This document shows positions 46,801 to 57,429 of a stretch of DNA of 64,000 bases, piece after piece. This DNA is from Conus ventricosus (lineage: Eukaryota > Mollusca > Gastropoda > Neogastropoda > Conidae). Every line of letters starts with the position of its first letter. Position 1 is the stretch's first letter. The position numbers and the translations under genes are program-made. The notes below the pieces were generated by a model. The model was not told the DNA's origin, ran no database searches, and saw nothing but the letters and a program-made list of their open reading frames with translations. Location of the stretch: positions 98,085,080 to 98,149,079 of the forward strand of contig CM031602.1 in NCBI GenBank assembly GCA_018398815.1, written 5' to 3'.

Positions 46801-47177
46801 GTTATAGATATTCCCTACTGAAGACATCTATAAAGACCATGGAAATGGAAGTACTAAAGACACGCGGATGGATGATGACATCTGATAGCCTAAAGATTCG
46901 CCTTTGCATTCCAATACTACAAGAAGTTTTAGAAAGATGAAGGATGAATTATCAGGAAAGGATCAAGGATTTGTTGGTTTAAAGGTCAAAAATGTACAGT
47001 ATTTCAAGCAGGAGAAAATCATCAAGAAAGGCAAAAGGAATAATCCCGCAGTGGTTGTGCAGTCAAACATATCACATGACAACTACAAAAGAAGCATTGT
47101 TTGGCAATAAGACTTTTCATCATGACAACGTAAAAACTAACGATCTAATCTCCATGAAACAACACCAACGGTTGTAA
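43863..47177 (+). pseudogene. Protein-primed family B DNA polymerase (pPolB), copy 2, frameshifted
   Basis: From ATG 43863 to TAA 47175-47177. Landmarks: N-terminal domain in 44282-44629 (YIRKNAEMVNYRPYHNDLNF, then SKNSPTIGASQTKS); Exo I CYADFESLI at 44900-44926 with the metal-binding Asp and Glu intact; PTEEYFDPTL region at 45520-45555; palm motif A-type segment DSNNLFGW near 46050; motif C TDTD at 46784-46795; C-terminal DNA-binding part 46904-47177 (KMKDELSGKDQGFVGLKVKN, NYKRSIVW). It complements copy 1, since the breaks fall at different sites. Confidence 0.9.
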
Positions 47178-47254
47178 CAAGAAGTCATTAATAGAACAAA
47201 CCAAAACGGTTGTTTGTTAAACCGGAGTTTTCATATGCCAATTGGGCACAGTGA

Positions 47255-48225
47255 ACATAAATTAATTAAGCGGAACCTTGTCTGCGGAATTATCTGCAGT
47301 TCTTCCTCCAAAAGATCTATGAGGGGCTGTTTGTTTTTGTTGTGTCAGTTTCTCGTAAATATACACGGGCGGAGTTCATCTTACAATTCTTTTATTTCAT
47401 AGGGCCAACACTCCAAAACTGGATCGGTTTTGCCCTGATGCGAGTGTCCCCCATCGCTTCCCCCGTAAATAAAAGTACCTTACTATCAATGCCAAATGGT
47501 AGATAGTTTGCTGATGAAGACACCCTTCAGCAACATTTATTGTTTTTCTTTTGATTGCTTTGTACTGGTTTTTTTTATAAGCCCGTTAAATTCTTCAATT
47601 ATTCATTTTTTTTTGCGCGCAAAACTGAGGGCAGTCTTCTAACCCTTTCAGTGTTGCGAGAATTATCAACAGCTTCTCTGTGATACTGTAGGCAAAAAAG
47701 TCTTTCAGCTAACTGTTTGGTTAAAGTTTTCGACAAAAGCCTTGTGATCGGTGAACTCCTGGAATGCCACTTTTAATGGTAACTCTATGTTTTAAAACAA
47801 TAAATGATTCACTGCCCTTTAATTCTTTTCCAATCAGAACGGATGCTGCGAGGATAAGTCAAAGGACCTCGTTGGTATATTAGTTGTTGCAACAGCAACA
47901 GCAGAAGCACCTTTGTGTTATGGTTCTGCATCTTTGTATCTTGAAGCCATGTCATGACTGTGAGTGCGTACTTAAATCATTTTCGTCTATATCCTAACAG
48001 AGGTAAATATAAAAGGTCCGATTTATGGGTGTCGTTCGGGTATTGTATTACCAAAGTGTGGTCGCTGTATTCGTCTAGGGCCAGGTAAATAAATTTGCCA
48101 AATCGCTTGTTTAGATACCATTCTTTGCTGTTTGTTCACTGACCCCCGCTGCTTGGCTAGGTCTTTTTAATTGCTGTGTGCCCTTCCAATATCCTTTGGG
48201 GGGGTCGAATAATAATTTTGTTCAT
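47255..48225 (-). pseudogene. Retroviral-type integrase of the Polinton, copy 2
   Basis: Start ATG 48225. The minus strand around 47960-47880 encodes the segment with MASRYKDAEP and the Ala/Val-rich helix after it; the LAERLF helix falls near 47715-47690. The C-terminal end near 47255 is acidic (EEELQIIP). Frameshifts throughout. Confidence 0.78.
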
Positions 48226-48228
48226 TTT

Positions 48229-48638
48229 TTATTCAGCCAATATTATGGTCAACAAAATACACTCGTCATACCAACGACAATAAACTCCAATTTCTAGCAT
48301 CTTTTTGTTCTGATGGTTGATAAGATTCACTGAAATTTTGGTGGGGCAATGTCTCGATTTGTTTGCCGTTACAAGATAATATTGTTTTAGTTTGCTTGAT
48401 CATCATTATTATATGTGTAATCTGCATGCCCCTGTCTTTTCAGTGTGTCAATAATAAAATCTAACTGCTCAGTCCTGCCTTTCATAGACGTCTTGTGCAG
48501 TGCTGCTAGTTGGCTCCATAGCTTTGTTATGTCTTTTTCTCTCGCCGTCATTCCCAGTTTACTAAATCGAAATTACTTCCGCTAAAAGCAAGCGCATTCA
48601 CCACAGCGCCGCCTAATCATTATTGCGAGTGAAGCCAT
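48229..48638 (-). pseudogene. Small Polinton membrane protein (copy 2)
   Basis: Start ATG 48638, identical N-terminus to copy 1 (MASLAIMI...) with one indel. The stop lies four bases before the integrase start. Confidence 0.52.
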
Positions 48639-48664
48639 TTTTTATAAATGTATTTTTTTCCTTA

Positions 48665-48896
48665 CATATTTATATTGTCTGGACTTATTCATGCTGCTAG
48701 AAAATCTTCGTGGCAACCGAAGCTCAATGATAGCAATCACTTTGCTGAATCCTCAAGAGTTCTATTTGCCAGCACCTGCTGGTTTTAATTCTTAACAAGG
48801 CTTTGACCACGCATTGAGTAACCTACACTTAGACCACCAATAACATCAGAATGGTATACAAGGTTGAAAGCGTGACAGTTTTTTTCGGTGCTTCAT
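48665..48896 (-). pseudogene. Very small Polinton membrane protein (copy 2)
   Basis: Counterpart of 29972-30200. Start ATG 48896. Broken by indels. Confidence 0.42.
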
Positions 48897-48932
48897 TTTA
48901 TAAAAACAATAATTATAATTTAATAAAAAACC

Positions 48933-49560
48933 ATGAACAGTGAATGACTACTTCTTACAAGCGGGCCTTAAACCTCCTGAACTATGAAATGACCAAGTTG
49001 ATGGCCAAGCCTGTTTATTCCCCAAAAGGAGAGTTGTATTCTTTGTGCATCAAATGCGAAAAACAAAACAGTTCCTCGGAACTTGAATTCAGCATAGAAC
49101 AGATTCAACAGATGTCGCCACAAACATTTTAAAGATCATAACAGGTATGAAGCCACTGGGGGTCTAGAATGGTGAAAAGTGTGGGCAAAACGGTTCTTAG
49201 TTTGTACACTAAACTAGTCAGTAAGATTTTGCATGCCCATTGATTCTGAACAAATCTTACGTATGATTTAACGCAAGAATCCAGTTTTAACAAAGTCCAT
49301 TAGAGTCTCTAGGATGTGATTTATACTATAGATTGGAACATTGTTATCGCCATTAATCATGGTGGATTAATAACTTTTAATCATATGCTTTTTTATTTCC
49401 CTCAAAATGACCGAGCCAGAAAATCAGCAGAATCAGAAACACTGAAACAGGTGGAGAAAGTAACCAAGCCAGAAAATCAGCAGAAAACACTGAATCATGG
49501 AGGCCATTAAAAGCCTGGGCGTGTTGAAGCATGAAAAAAATTAGCAGAGTGGAACAGACA
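48933..49560 (+). pseudogene. Unknown Polinton protein(s) (copy 2)
   Basis: ORF 48944-49132 reads SYKRALNLLNYEMTKLMAKP, then YSPKGELYSLCIKCEKQNSS and SIEQIQQMSPQTF; the frame probably starts at ATG 48933. The next frames read VKSVGKTVLSLYTKL and, from 49316, DWNIVIAINHGGLITFNHML, a membrane-like or buried segment, then a Glu/Gln-rich tail with two tandem repeats of EKVTKPENQQ type (49410-49495). I do not recognise a family. Confidence 0.42.
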
Positions 49561-49669
49561 AAAAAAATTATGTTACAGAATATACCTCATCAAGAAAACA
49601 TAACACCGCCAACGCAAAACAAGTTGATTCAATGCCAGCTTAATAAACTCCATGTATACAAGGCCCCAA

Positions 49670-49845
49670 ATGTCTGCAAGGAATATTGAACTTAAAACTG
49701 TTGCCATTTTTGGCGCCATTGCTGCTGTTGGGGGCAGTTTATACGGTTATAAAATATATAACCGATGGCAACAGAAACGAAAAGCATCAAAACAATCTAA
49801 CCATTAATACAGAAAGAGACAACTGCACGCCAAACCGCCAATAAC
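49670..49845 (+). pseudogene. Small basic single-pass membrane protein (copy 2)
   Basis: Start ATG 49670 (MSARNIELKTVAIFGAIAAV), then GG and a Gly/Tyr-rich helix end (YGYKIYNRWQQKRK). One indel near 49740 and another near 49800. Same product as 30979-31146. Confidence 0.55.
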
Positions 49846-49907
49846 AAAAGCATCATTATTGATCCATTCTAATTGGAATAATAGTTTAAATTTTTTTATA
49901 AAAAAAG

Positions 49908-50125
49908 ATCCTGGCCGTATTATAAGAATGATGAAGTCAATAAATAAAGACCTGGATCTAATAAAAGACATTTCCATAACCCAAATTGAAATCAATGTCT
50001 GATGCTTTTCGGTGTAAACCTCCTTAAGATCTATGCCAGAAACCTGACAAGACATTCCTCAACGATGACGCGTTTTTTGAGCATGTGTGTACTATATAAG
50101 ACATCTACTATTTATGATAAAAACA
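49908..50125 (+). pseudogene. Short unknown ORF near the right end (copy 2)
   Basis: Counterpart of 31229-31445; here the initiating ATG reads CTG, so start loss or a base error. Part of it is readable at 50002-50193. Confidence 0.35.
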
Positions 50126-50149
50126 TAGCTTGTACTTTTGGGGAGTTGG

Positions 50150-50300
50150 ATAAGATAACTAATAAGAACTGGTTGTACTTAAAGGATGACTAATCCAAGA
50201 ACTTATTAAGAACTTATCAAGACTTAATTAAAACTTAATCAAGAACTAATTAAGAACTTGAATAACGTAATTAAAAGAAACCTTAATTTAAGAACTTGGG
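50150..50300. repeat. AT-rich short tandem repeat (copy 2)
   Basis: AACTTATTAAGAACTTA-type repeats matching 31450-31620. Confidence 0.8.
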
Positions 50301-50425
50301 GTGACTGGGGTGGGAGTGTGTGTGTGTACACAGGGGGTGGGGGTGGGAGACGTGCGTGCGTGGTGGTGGGGGTGGGGGGCGTGCGTGCGTGGGTGGGGTG
50401 GGGGGAACGTGCGTGCGTGGGTAGG
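50300..50425. repeat. G-rich minisatellite (copy 2), with a second block at 50636-50715
   Basis: GGGGGTGGGAGACGTGCGTG type units. The second block (GTTGCATGCGTGGGTGGGGT) is followed by the same AAACACACAAACAAACAAC tail as the first, so the pair G-rich + CA/AAAC tail has been duplicated within the element. Confidence 0.88.
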
Positions 50426-51086
50426 ACAAATCACACACACAAACCAAACAACAAAGACACAAACAACAAACACACAAGGCCTAACCCTATCTAGTTTTTG
50501 TTTGCCAAACATTCAAAAATCGTTATCCGGCACGACTGCGTTTTTAAACCTCATCAAACGAGCCGAAGCAGGGCAGGCGCAAATGTCAATGGCAGCAAAC
50601 CGTACATTCCATGATCGTTACTATATTTTAGAGCCACGTCAGTGTGTTGCATGCGTGGGTGGGGTGGGGTGGCGGTGAGGGGGGGGTGGGGGGGTGTGCA
50701 TGCGTGGGGTAGGACAAAACACACAAACAAACAACAAACACAAACCATACTAAAAACAACAGAACAACAAACAAACCAATCCACTAGACCACACTGCGCC
50801 AACCACGTCAGCAGTAGGCCGCTGTGGTCTTACAGTCGCACGTTAGAGAGGGCATTTGTAGGGTCAATCGCAGAGACTGCCGGATTGGCCTAGTTTTATG
50901 CAAAACCGTTACTATTTTTTAAGCCCACGTCAGTGAAGCCGCGCGCACAGTATGCTAGAAACGCCACACAACCCTGCCCTTCCCTAAGACCAACCCGACC
51001 TCCAGTAGGCGGGGTAGAGGTGGGCTTTGTCGGTCAAATCGCAAAGTCCCAGCCGAATGGCCCTAGTTTGTTGGGCGCTAGTAAAA
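50426..51086. other. Cargo zone of copy 2, no gene resolved
   Basis: Contains scattered blocks shared with the hairpin units of copy 1 (GTAGGCCGCTGTGGTCTTAC at 50814-50833; AAGCCGCGCGCAC near 50940) and a repeated TTGT(A/C)GGTCAATCGCA(G/A)AG block (50854, 51030). No supportable gene. Confidence 0.4.
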
Positions 51087-51836
51087 CTACCGCTGTGGAA
51101 GTGGCTCATTACTCCCTGCCATGCAGGTTCTAACACACGTCATGTGTATCATGCCAGAATCTTTAAAGTTGGGGTTGGATTGTAATAATTTCAGAAGAGT
51201 TTTCGTTTGCTGAAAAACCGTGAAAGAAAACGCAAGTTTGTGAAATTCTGAATAAGAATAGAAACAAAATGACACTTCAATTAGTCTTCCTACGCGAGTT
51301 GGCTCAACCAGCAAATCTTCTTTCAGATAGGACTCCCAGTTTTTTTTGTTTTGTGACTGATTCAAAAATTGTCTTTGCTTTCGAAGCCATTCCCTAAAAA
51401 AAGAGCTGAGAAAGGAATTGTCTTTTCACTAACTTCACTGAGTAACAAGCCCCCGGTGTAAGATGGGGTCATTTCTTGAACAGTTTTCAAGATATTGGTT
51501 TCCAACGAAATGGATCGGAAGGCAGCTCACAAAGCTGAGTTTTCAAATATTTGTCAAGATCTTCAACTGAGAGTTCCGTTTTTTGTTGAGGAAACAAAAA
51601 CGAAATGCTTGCCCCTTTTGCTTTGAGGAGAGAACAAGGCTCGCCGCTCCAATTTCTTTGTCAAAAACGTTGCCATGCCTCATGATAAACAATGTATTTC
51701 CAACAAGATGGTCTGTTGATCAGAAAGTATTCCTTTGGCGAAGATAACAACACTTCATCCATTGCTTGAGTAATATTAGTGTCACTTCCAGCCCTGGGAG
51801 AAACATTGAAACATCACTTCCCTGACTTTCGCCATG
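51087..51836 (-). pseudogene. Unknown right-end cargo gene, longer copy
   Basis: About 250 codons on the minus strand. Start ATG 51836 (MAKVREVMFQCFSQGWK) in a purine-A context (AACATGG). A middle part reads FDKEIGAASLVLSSKQKG and FRFCFLNKKRNSQLKILTNI; the intact C-terminal ORF (51365-51087) reads MNQSQNKKNWESYLKEDLLV and FHKLAFSFTVFQQTKTLLKL, ending TCMAGSNEPLPQR. At least three frameshifts. It is transcribed inward, away from the right TIR. No family recognised. Copy 1 keeps only the first half. Confidence 0.48.
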
Positions 51837-52454
51837 TTTTGTAACCACACACACAGTTCTCGTCTGAAACGTCTTTACAGCCCGCCGTCGAATATAAAAT
51901 GGCTGCGGCTGTGTATGGTGAAGCACAACACAAAGTGTCACGTGATTAAGCACGGCACTGATTTGATAAGAGGCAAAAGCCGCTCGGCAGCAGTTCCCTG
52001 CCAACACTGCCCCGCTAGGCAGCGCTGGCGATGTAATATGTGGGGTGAGGGAGGAGCGGGGCGGCAGTATTGATTTTGTTTTAAGCCTCTCAGTGGATGT
52101 CGCAGTGTGAGGCGCGCGCGCGCGCGTGTATGAGTGTCTGTCTGTGCCCATGTGTGGTGTGTGTGTGTGAGTGTGTGTGAGTTGTCAACGTCACGAAACT
52201 GTGAACAGCTTCCCAGATCAGTTTTGTTGTTGTTGTTGTTTTTAGATCAGTATTTAACCCCACGTCCCATTTTGGCACCTTTTCGTCCCGTGTCTGCCCA
52301 GTGGTGGATACGGCTTCCCCTGAGTCGTCCCGTGTTTGAAGAGAGACTACTGTGATAGTACCGTGGAGTCAGTCTCCGTGTTACCAACACTTCGGCCCAT
52401 GCTCTAGCTCCAGTCCTGTGCTGTCAGTGCCAACAAGTCGTTAACCGCTGCTCT
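51837..52454. other. Region between cargo gene and right TIR (copy 2)
   Basis: GC-richer, with a (CG)n stretch at 52110-52124 and GT repeats at 52155-52180. It may contain the cargo promoter. Only its first part resembles copy 1 (34140-34200). Confidence 0.45.
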
Positions 52455-52797
52455 CTCTGTGTGTGTGTGTGTCTGCCCGCCTCTCCTGTCTACTGTCTCT
52501 CTCTTCTCTCTCTTCTCTGGCCTGTCATGTCTGTCTGTCTCTCTGCTGTGCCGCGCGCGTGTATGAGCGTGTGTATGTGTGAGTGTGTGTGTGGTGTGGT
52601 GTGTTGTGTGTGTGTGTGTGCATACCCGTAAGCCTATGGCGCCAAAACTAGTTCTCCTTCCGTGTCTAAATAGAAATATTATTTAAACCACAAGCAATCC
52701 TTCACCCAACGGCTTTTAGCCACCTTTCGCCCAAAAACTCGTGGTTAGCAAGTGAGTCAGGATTGGTAAAATGCAGTTCTTCTATTGTATAAACAGA
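52455..52797 (-). repeat. Right terminal inverted repeat, copy 2
   Basis: Inverted match to 36731-37070, ending GGCTTTTAGCCACCTTTCGC, AAGTGAGTCAGGATTGGTAA and TATTGTATAAACAG. About 340 bp. Confidence 0.88.
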
Positions 52798-53945
52798 AAA
52801 CAACAGTGTGTATAAATTCAATATGATATGTTTAAACCACTATTATTTATAAAAGTTATTTATAAAAAATACACAGATATATAGAGAGAGGACATGTGCA
52901 AAGAGAGCGAGAGACAGTACTAGTCGACCTGGCAAGTTGGTAGTAAGATGTGCTGCTCAGTTCCCCCCCCACTCTACCATGTCTTTAACACACTAAGAGT
53001 GATCAAAATGTAACATTTGTCTCCTGCACACAAGCAATACAGAAATGGAATAACGTCAATGAAACGAAATGCTAGAGAACCAACGAGCGATGACGTTATG
53101 AAACATGGTCAAAGGACAGACAGTGGCACGCAAAGAAATTGTCCAATCAGCGCGGACCTGGCAAGGACAAGCACTCCAAGATGTGAGTTATGTAAAAAGT
53201 GCGCAAACAGAATACTAAGACCGACGTCGGGATGAGGAAGAAACTGAATCCAGATCTGTTCAAGTCAACCAATCTAACAAAAGGCCTGATGCTTTGAACA
53301 ACAGTCATTGCATCTCTAAAGGATCCGAGAGGCTGGTCATCACGCGGTGTTTTTTTACAACAAAGGACAACAAGAAGCAGACGACATTTCTACATGAACA
53401 GTGGTTAATTAACTTCACAGAACGGCCATCAGTCTTTGCGCCAGGGTCCTCGTAAGATTCTGAGTTATTGATGAACAATGAGCTTCAGTTCAGGCTTCTT
53501 TATATGAAAAATGAGCTTTCCAGTTCAGGCTCCTTTATTGAACAATGAGCTTCAGTTCAGGCTTCCTTTATTGAACCAATGAGCTTCATTCAAGGCTTCA
53601 CTTTATTGAACAATGAGCTTCATTTCAGCTTCCTATATTGAACAATAAGCTTCATTCAGGCTTCCTTTATTGAACAATGACTCATGTTCAGACTTTTATA
53701 ATGAACAATGAGCTACAGGTTTCAGGCTTCTTTAATAACAATGAGCTTCAGTTCAGACTTCTATATTGAACAATGAGCTTCAATTCACTTCCCTTTATTG
53801 AACAATGAGCTTTCAGTTCAGGCTTCCTTTATTGAACAATGAGCATCATTCAGGCTATCATTTCAACAATTTCTGTGTGGTTTCTGTTCAGATGACGTCA
53901 CAGAGTGCGAACAACACACATGCAACAGGTACAAGGTAGTCAACT
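52798..53945. repeat. Duplicated host segment, right copy, with a 33-bp array
   Basis: 52890-53480 and 53870-53945 match 8270-8984. Between them, at 53480-53870, about eleven degraded units of TTATTGAACAATGAGCTTCA followed by GTTCAGGCTTCCT form a tandem array absent from the left copy. Confidence 0.75.
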
Positions 53946-54335
53946 GGTTTTACATACATTTATTTTCCACTTTACAATTCACATAGCTTAACAAAAAAAT
54001 GTGAAAATTTGAACATCAACAAATCTAAAGCTTATACTTTTGTTCGAAATGTTATATTTTACACATGTGACAAGGAAATGGCAGGAGACTAATAAAGTTA
54101 CTATGCAAACAAAAACGCAAACAAAAAAATACATACCCACACGATACAAAATGTAATTATAAACATACATAGACATACATACACCTACACATATACATAA
54201 ACGCAAATCAGTACAAAATCAAGGGGAAATAAGAAAAGAAAGTCGTAAGCAAAAAGCAAAGTAAACCCAAGACTATAAAATTGCATGATAATCAACCACT
54301 TCGCACATTATTAACCTCATATGAAGCGTTTAAGA

Positions 54336-54387
<52 letters not shown>

Positions 54388-54907
54388 TGAGAGCGAGAGA
54401 GAGAGAGAAGAATGAAATGTGTTCTGCTCTAAGACTTTATCATAACATGTGTATCTTTACTTCATGCAAGTTTACATGTTCTTCAAAAACGTTAGATAGT
54501 TTATTAAAAACGATGAACAGTTTTGAATATAGCTAGCGTTAACTTCACTTCGGACGGATTGCTTACCACGGAGAGAATACTAACTACTTCGAGTAATTGG
54601 GTGCCAAAGTTGAAAATCGTGTCTTTTCTAAAGTTAGTGTAATTTGGACAATGTAATAGAAAGTGTCAGCCTTTCTGAATCAGTCATCCAACTGAGAGCA
54701 GAACAGCGGCTGTGATGTTAATCTAACACTGCTAGGTGAGAAAACAATGGGAAAACTGTCAGGAAATCAAAAGTGAATATCAAAATACGTGGACACACGC
54801 TAAAGTAAATATCATGTGATTAGTACATTGATTAAAAACGTTTTTTTCCCCTTTAAATCTAAGGAGTGGTATTGGCCCCGTAGGCAGTAAATCGAAGAGA
54901 AAAATGC
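53946..54907. other. Intergenic AT-rich sequence with (GA)n
   Basis: (GA)n at about 54336-54405. No supportable gene. Confidence 0.5.
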
Positions 54908-54916
54908 GGGGGGTGT

Positions 54917-55166
<250 letters not shown>

Positions 55167-56030
55167 CGGGAGGAGAGGGGTTGTTGGCATGCTTGAGGGT
55201 TCCTGTTTGCGGCACAACAGTGACCACACCTGCACAAAATGTCGCACACACAAAGTTCCGCAATGGTGCATTCTGTACAGGTATTGAGTGAGCAAGTGAT
55301 GATGGATGGTGAAGAGAGATACCCAGTTTGGGGGGGGGGGGGGTAAAAAGGGTTAAGACCAGACAGACAGAACAACAGATCGCTCTCTTTCTACTCTCTC
55401 TCTCTCTCATATAATATATATAATATTTATATATATATATATATATCATATATATAATTATATATATATATATATACCAGTTAAAATAGGATTTAAAAAC
55501 GGAAAAATATAAAACCATACAAAAAATTGGTTCAATCTAAAATTCTCTCCTCAGGGTATACCATCTGTGCACTCCACCGTTAATATAGTGAGGTGTGTGG
55601 CGTGTGAGGCTCTGCGCGTGTGGCACTGGCCTGCAGGTTTTTTTTTTCTTTTTGGGGCGCGTTCAGGGGGGGAAGTGTTGAAGGAAACGATGCAAGCAAG
55701 GATTTCCATTTATGCTGCAATTGTTTATCATTCTACTTTGAGATTCCAGGGATGCTAGGTGGGGTTTACAATAATATAGCCACTTTTCTGTAAGTACATC
55801 AGTGGCATTTTTAGAAATGGTGTGTATGGTGTTGCTCTTTTTATAATTTTCCATTGATGCGTTTGTAACTATTTTCTTATTTTTAAGCTTCCAGATATGA
55901 AGGTGAAAGCGTTTTTTCTTTTTTGAAAGGTCCAGATGCCCAAAAAGTAAGATAAAAAAACTTATGGTTTTAAGTGCATGGAGATCGCCACCTGTAATGG
56001 TACGTATCTAAATGTTCCCCTTCTCATTGA
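55167..56030. other. Intergenic; short GA and TA repeats
   Basis: (CT)n and (TA)n at 55386-55480. At 55222-55255 GCACAAAATGTCGCACACAC relates to the palindrome cluster at 56860-56995. No gene. Confidence 0.5.
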
Positions 56031-56035
56031 CCCCA

Positions 56036-56290
56036 ATTTCACTGTTTGACTGCTAGTTAGTGTATTAATTATGTAAAAATTACCCCTGGTTAAGGACACT
56101 GACCACTGGTCAGCAGCGTCATAAATTGTTCACCTGAACTCGTTCTACACTAACTAGCTGTCAAACAGTGAATTTGGGCCAAAATGACTACTGGTCAGTG
56201 ATATTGACCACCAGTCAGAAACGTCATAAATTGTTCACATAAACTCGTTCTACACTAATATGCCAAATGACCATCGATCAGTGACCCTGG
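56036..56290. repeat. Inverted and direct repeats around TGACCACTGGTCAG
   Basis: TTCACTGTTTGACTGCTAGT (56038-) is inverted at 56149-56174. A unit of about 105 bp (ACTGGTCAG...CGTCATAAATTGTTCAC...ACTCGTTCTACACTAA) occurs twice, at about 56100-56160 and 56200-56265. Confidence 0.75.
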
Positions 56291-56599
56291 ACACCAATAA
56301 TACTAAGAAAGAGGACAAAATTTCACACAGGGAGCATGCTGCTCTACCATTCATGTACAAAAGATAGGGATAATGAATTGAAAAAGGTATGTTTGGTGAC
56401 ATTTATTTATGTACTTATGTGTATGAAACTACTTCTTACCACCAAAAGAAACTAGCGTACAATCAAAACAATAAATAAAACGAACACATACACACACGTG
56501 CGTGCGCGTGCGCATTTACTAAGAATTAGAATTGTTTGAAACAACAGCAATAATTTCTCTTTTAATACTATTTGTAAAACCAACTACGAGTGCTGCTAT

Positions 56600-56730
56600 T
56601 ACATTTTCCTTCAACTTGGTCTTCTTCTGCTACTACTACTTCTACTACTTCGTTCTCAGCTGTTTATACATTTTCCTTCAACTTGGTCTTCTGCTACTAC
56701 TACTTCTACTACTTCGTTCTCAGCTGTTTA
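56600..56730. repeat. Tandem duplication of about 62 bp
   Basis: TTTTCCTTCAACTTGGTCTT...CTTCGTTCTCAGCTGTTTA occurs twice in a row (56605-56667 and 56668-56730), differing by one CTT. Confidence 0.88.
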
Positions 56731-56859
56731 TCAGTAGATTATGAACCCAAGATATACCCGTGGGAACACCGCAATGTGTGTGACCATCTGTCCGAAATGC
56801 TCGAACTCAGCCAGTGTGTGGGTCTTGCACATTATGTCCCTAGCACAATAAGGGGATTT

Positions 56860-56995
56860 CCCGGCACAAACTGTCGCATGTTCCAAAGTGCGACACTTTG
56901 TGTAAATCTTCTCAGCACAAAGTGTCGAACTTTTGCACAAAGTGTCGCATGCGACACTTTGTGCAGTTGCGACACTTTGTGCCGCAACAGGTGTC
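56860..56995. repeat. Palindrome cluster built on GCACAAAGTGTCGCA
   Basis: The 15-bp motif occurs in both orientations six or seven times. At 56935-56964 one motif is followed directly by its inverse, giving a perfect 30-bp palindrome with no spacer. Confidence 0.9.
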
Positions 56996-57034
56996 TATAT
57001 ACGAGGTTTACTATAATCAGGGCCTTGCTAGCAA

Positions 57035-57215
57035 AAATTTTCCTCAATTTCTTTTTCTTATCAGAAAGGTTTTTATTTGGCTTGAAAGTAGCTGTATTGG
57101 GCATGCACAATCCACACGGATGTAATATGACAGACGTGTGATGTCGTACGTTACAGGGAAGCATAGAAATTGGAAGCTAAAACACAAAACAAGACAGTAT
57201 GAACCATCGTGTATG
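57035..57215. repeat. Third occurrence of the Polinton left-flank segment
   Basis: Matches 17135-17320 (GGGCATGCACAATC, GACAGACGTGTG / GAAAGACGTGTC, ACAGTATGAACCATCGTGTA / ACTATATGGACCAACGTGTA). Confidence 0.7.
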
Positions 57216-57218
57216 TTA

Positions 57219-57219
57219 T

Positions 57220-57306
<87 letters not shown>
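57219..57306. repeat. (CA)n microsatellite
   Basis: About 43 uninterrupted CA units. Confidence 0.97.
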
Positions 57307-57429
57307 GTCTGGTTTAATTTGCTGGATATCTGGTCCGCCAAAGGACCGAAACAATCACAGAAGTAAAGAGCCTTGACCAACTGGTGTTCCTCAGGCAGAA
57401 CACGAAAGAACACACAGCGATTATAAAGA

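Larger units (their letters stand above)
36731..52797 (+). mobile_element. Polinton/Maverick copy 2, both ends present
   Basis: About 16.07 kb between inverted terminal repeats, with the same gene order as copy 1. It has both TIRs and thus defines the element best. Target-site duplication could not be fixed because the outer borders are uncertain by about 10 bp on each side and lie in low-complexity sequence. Confidence 0.9.
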
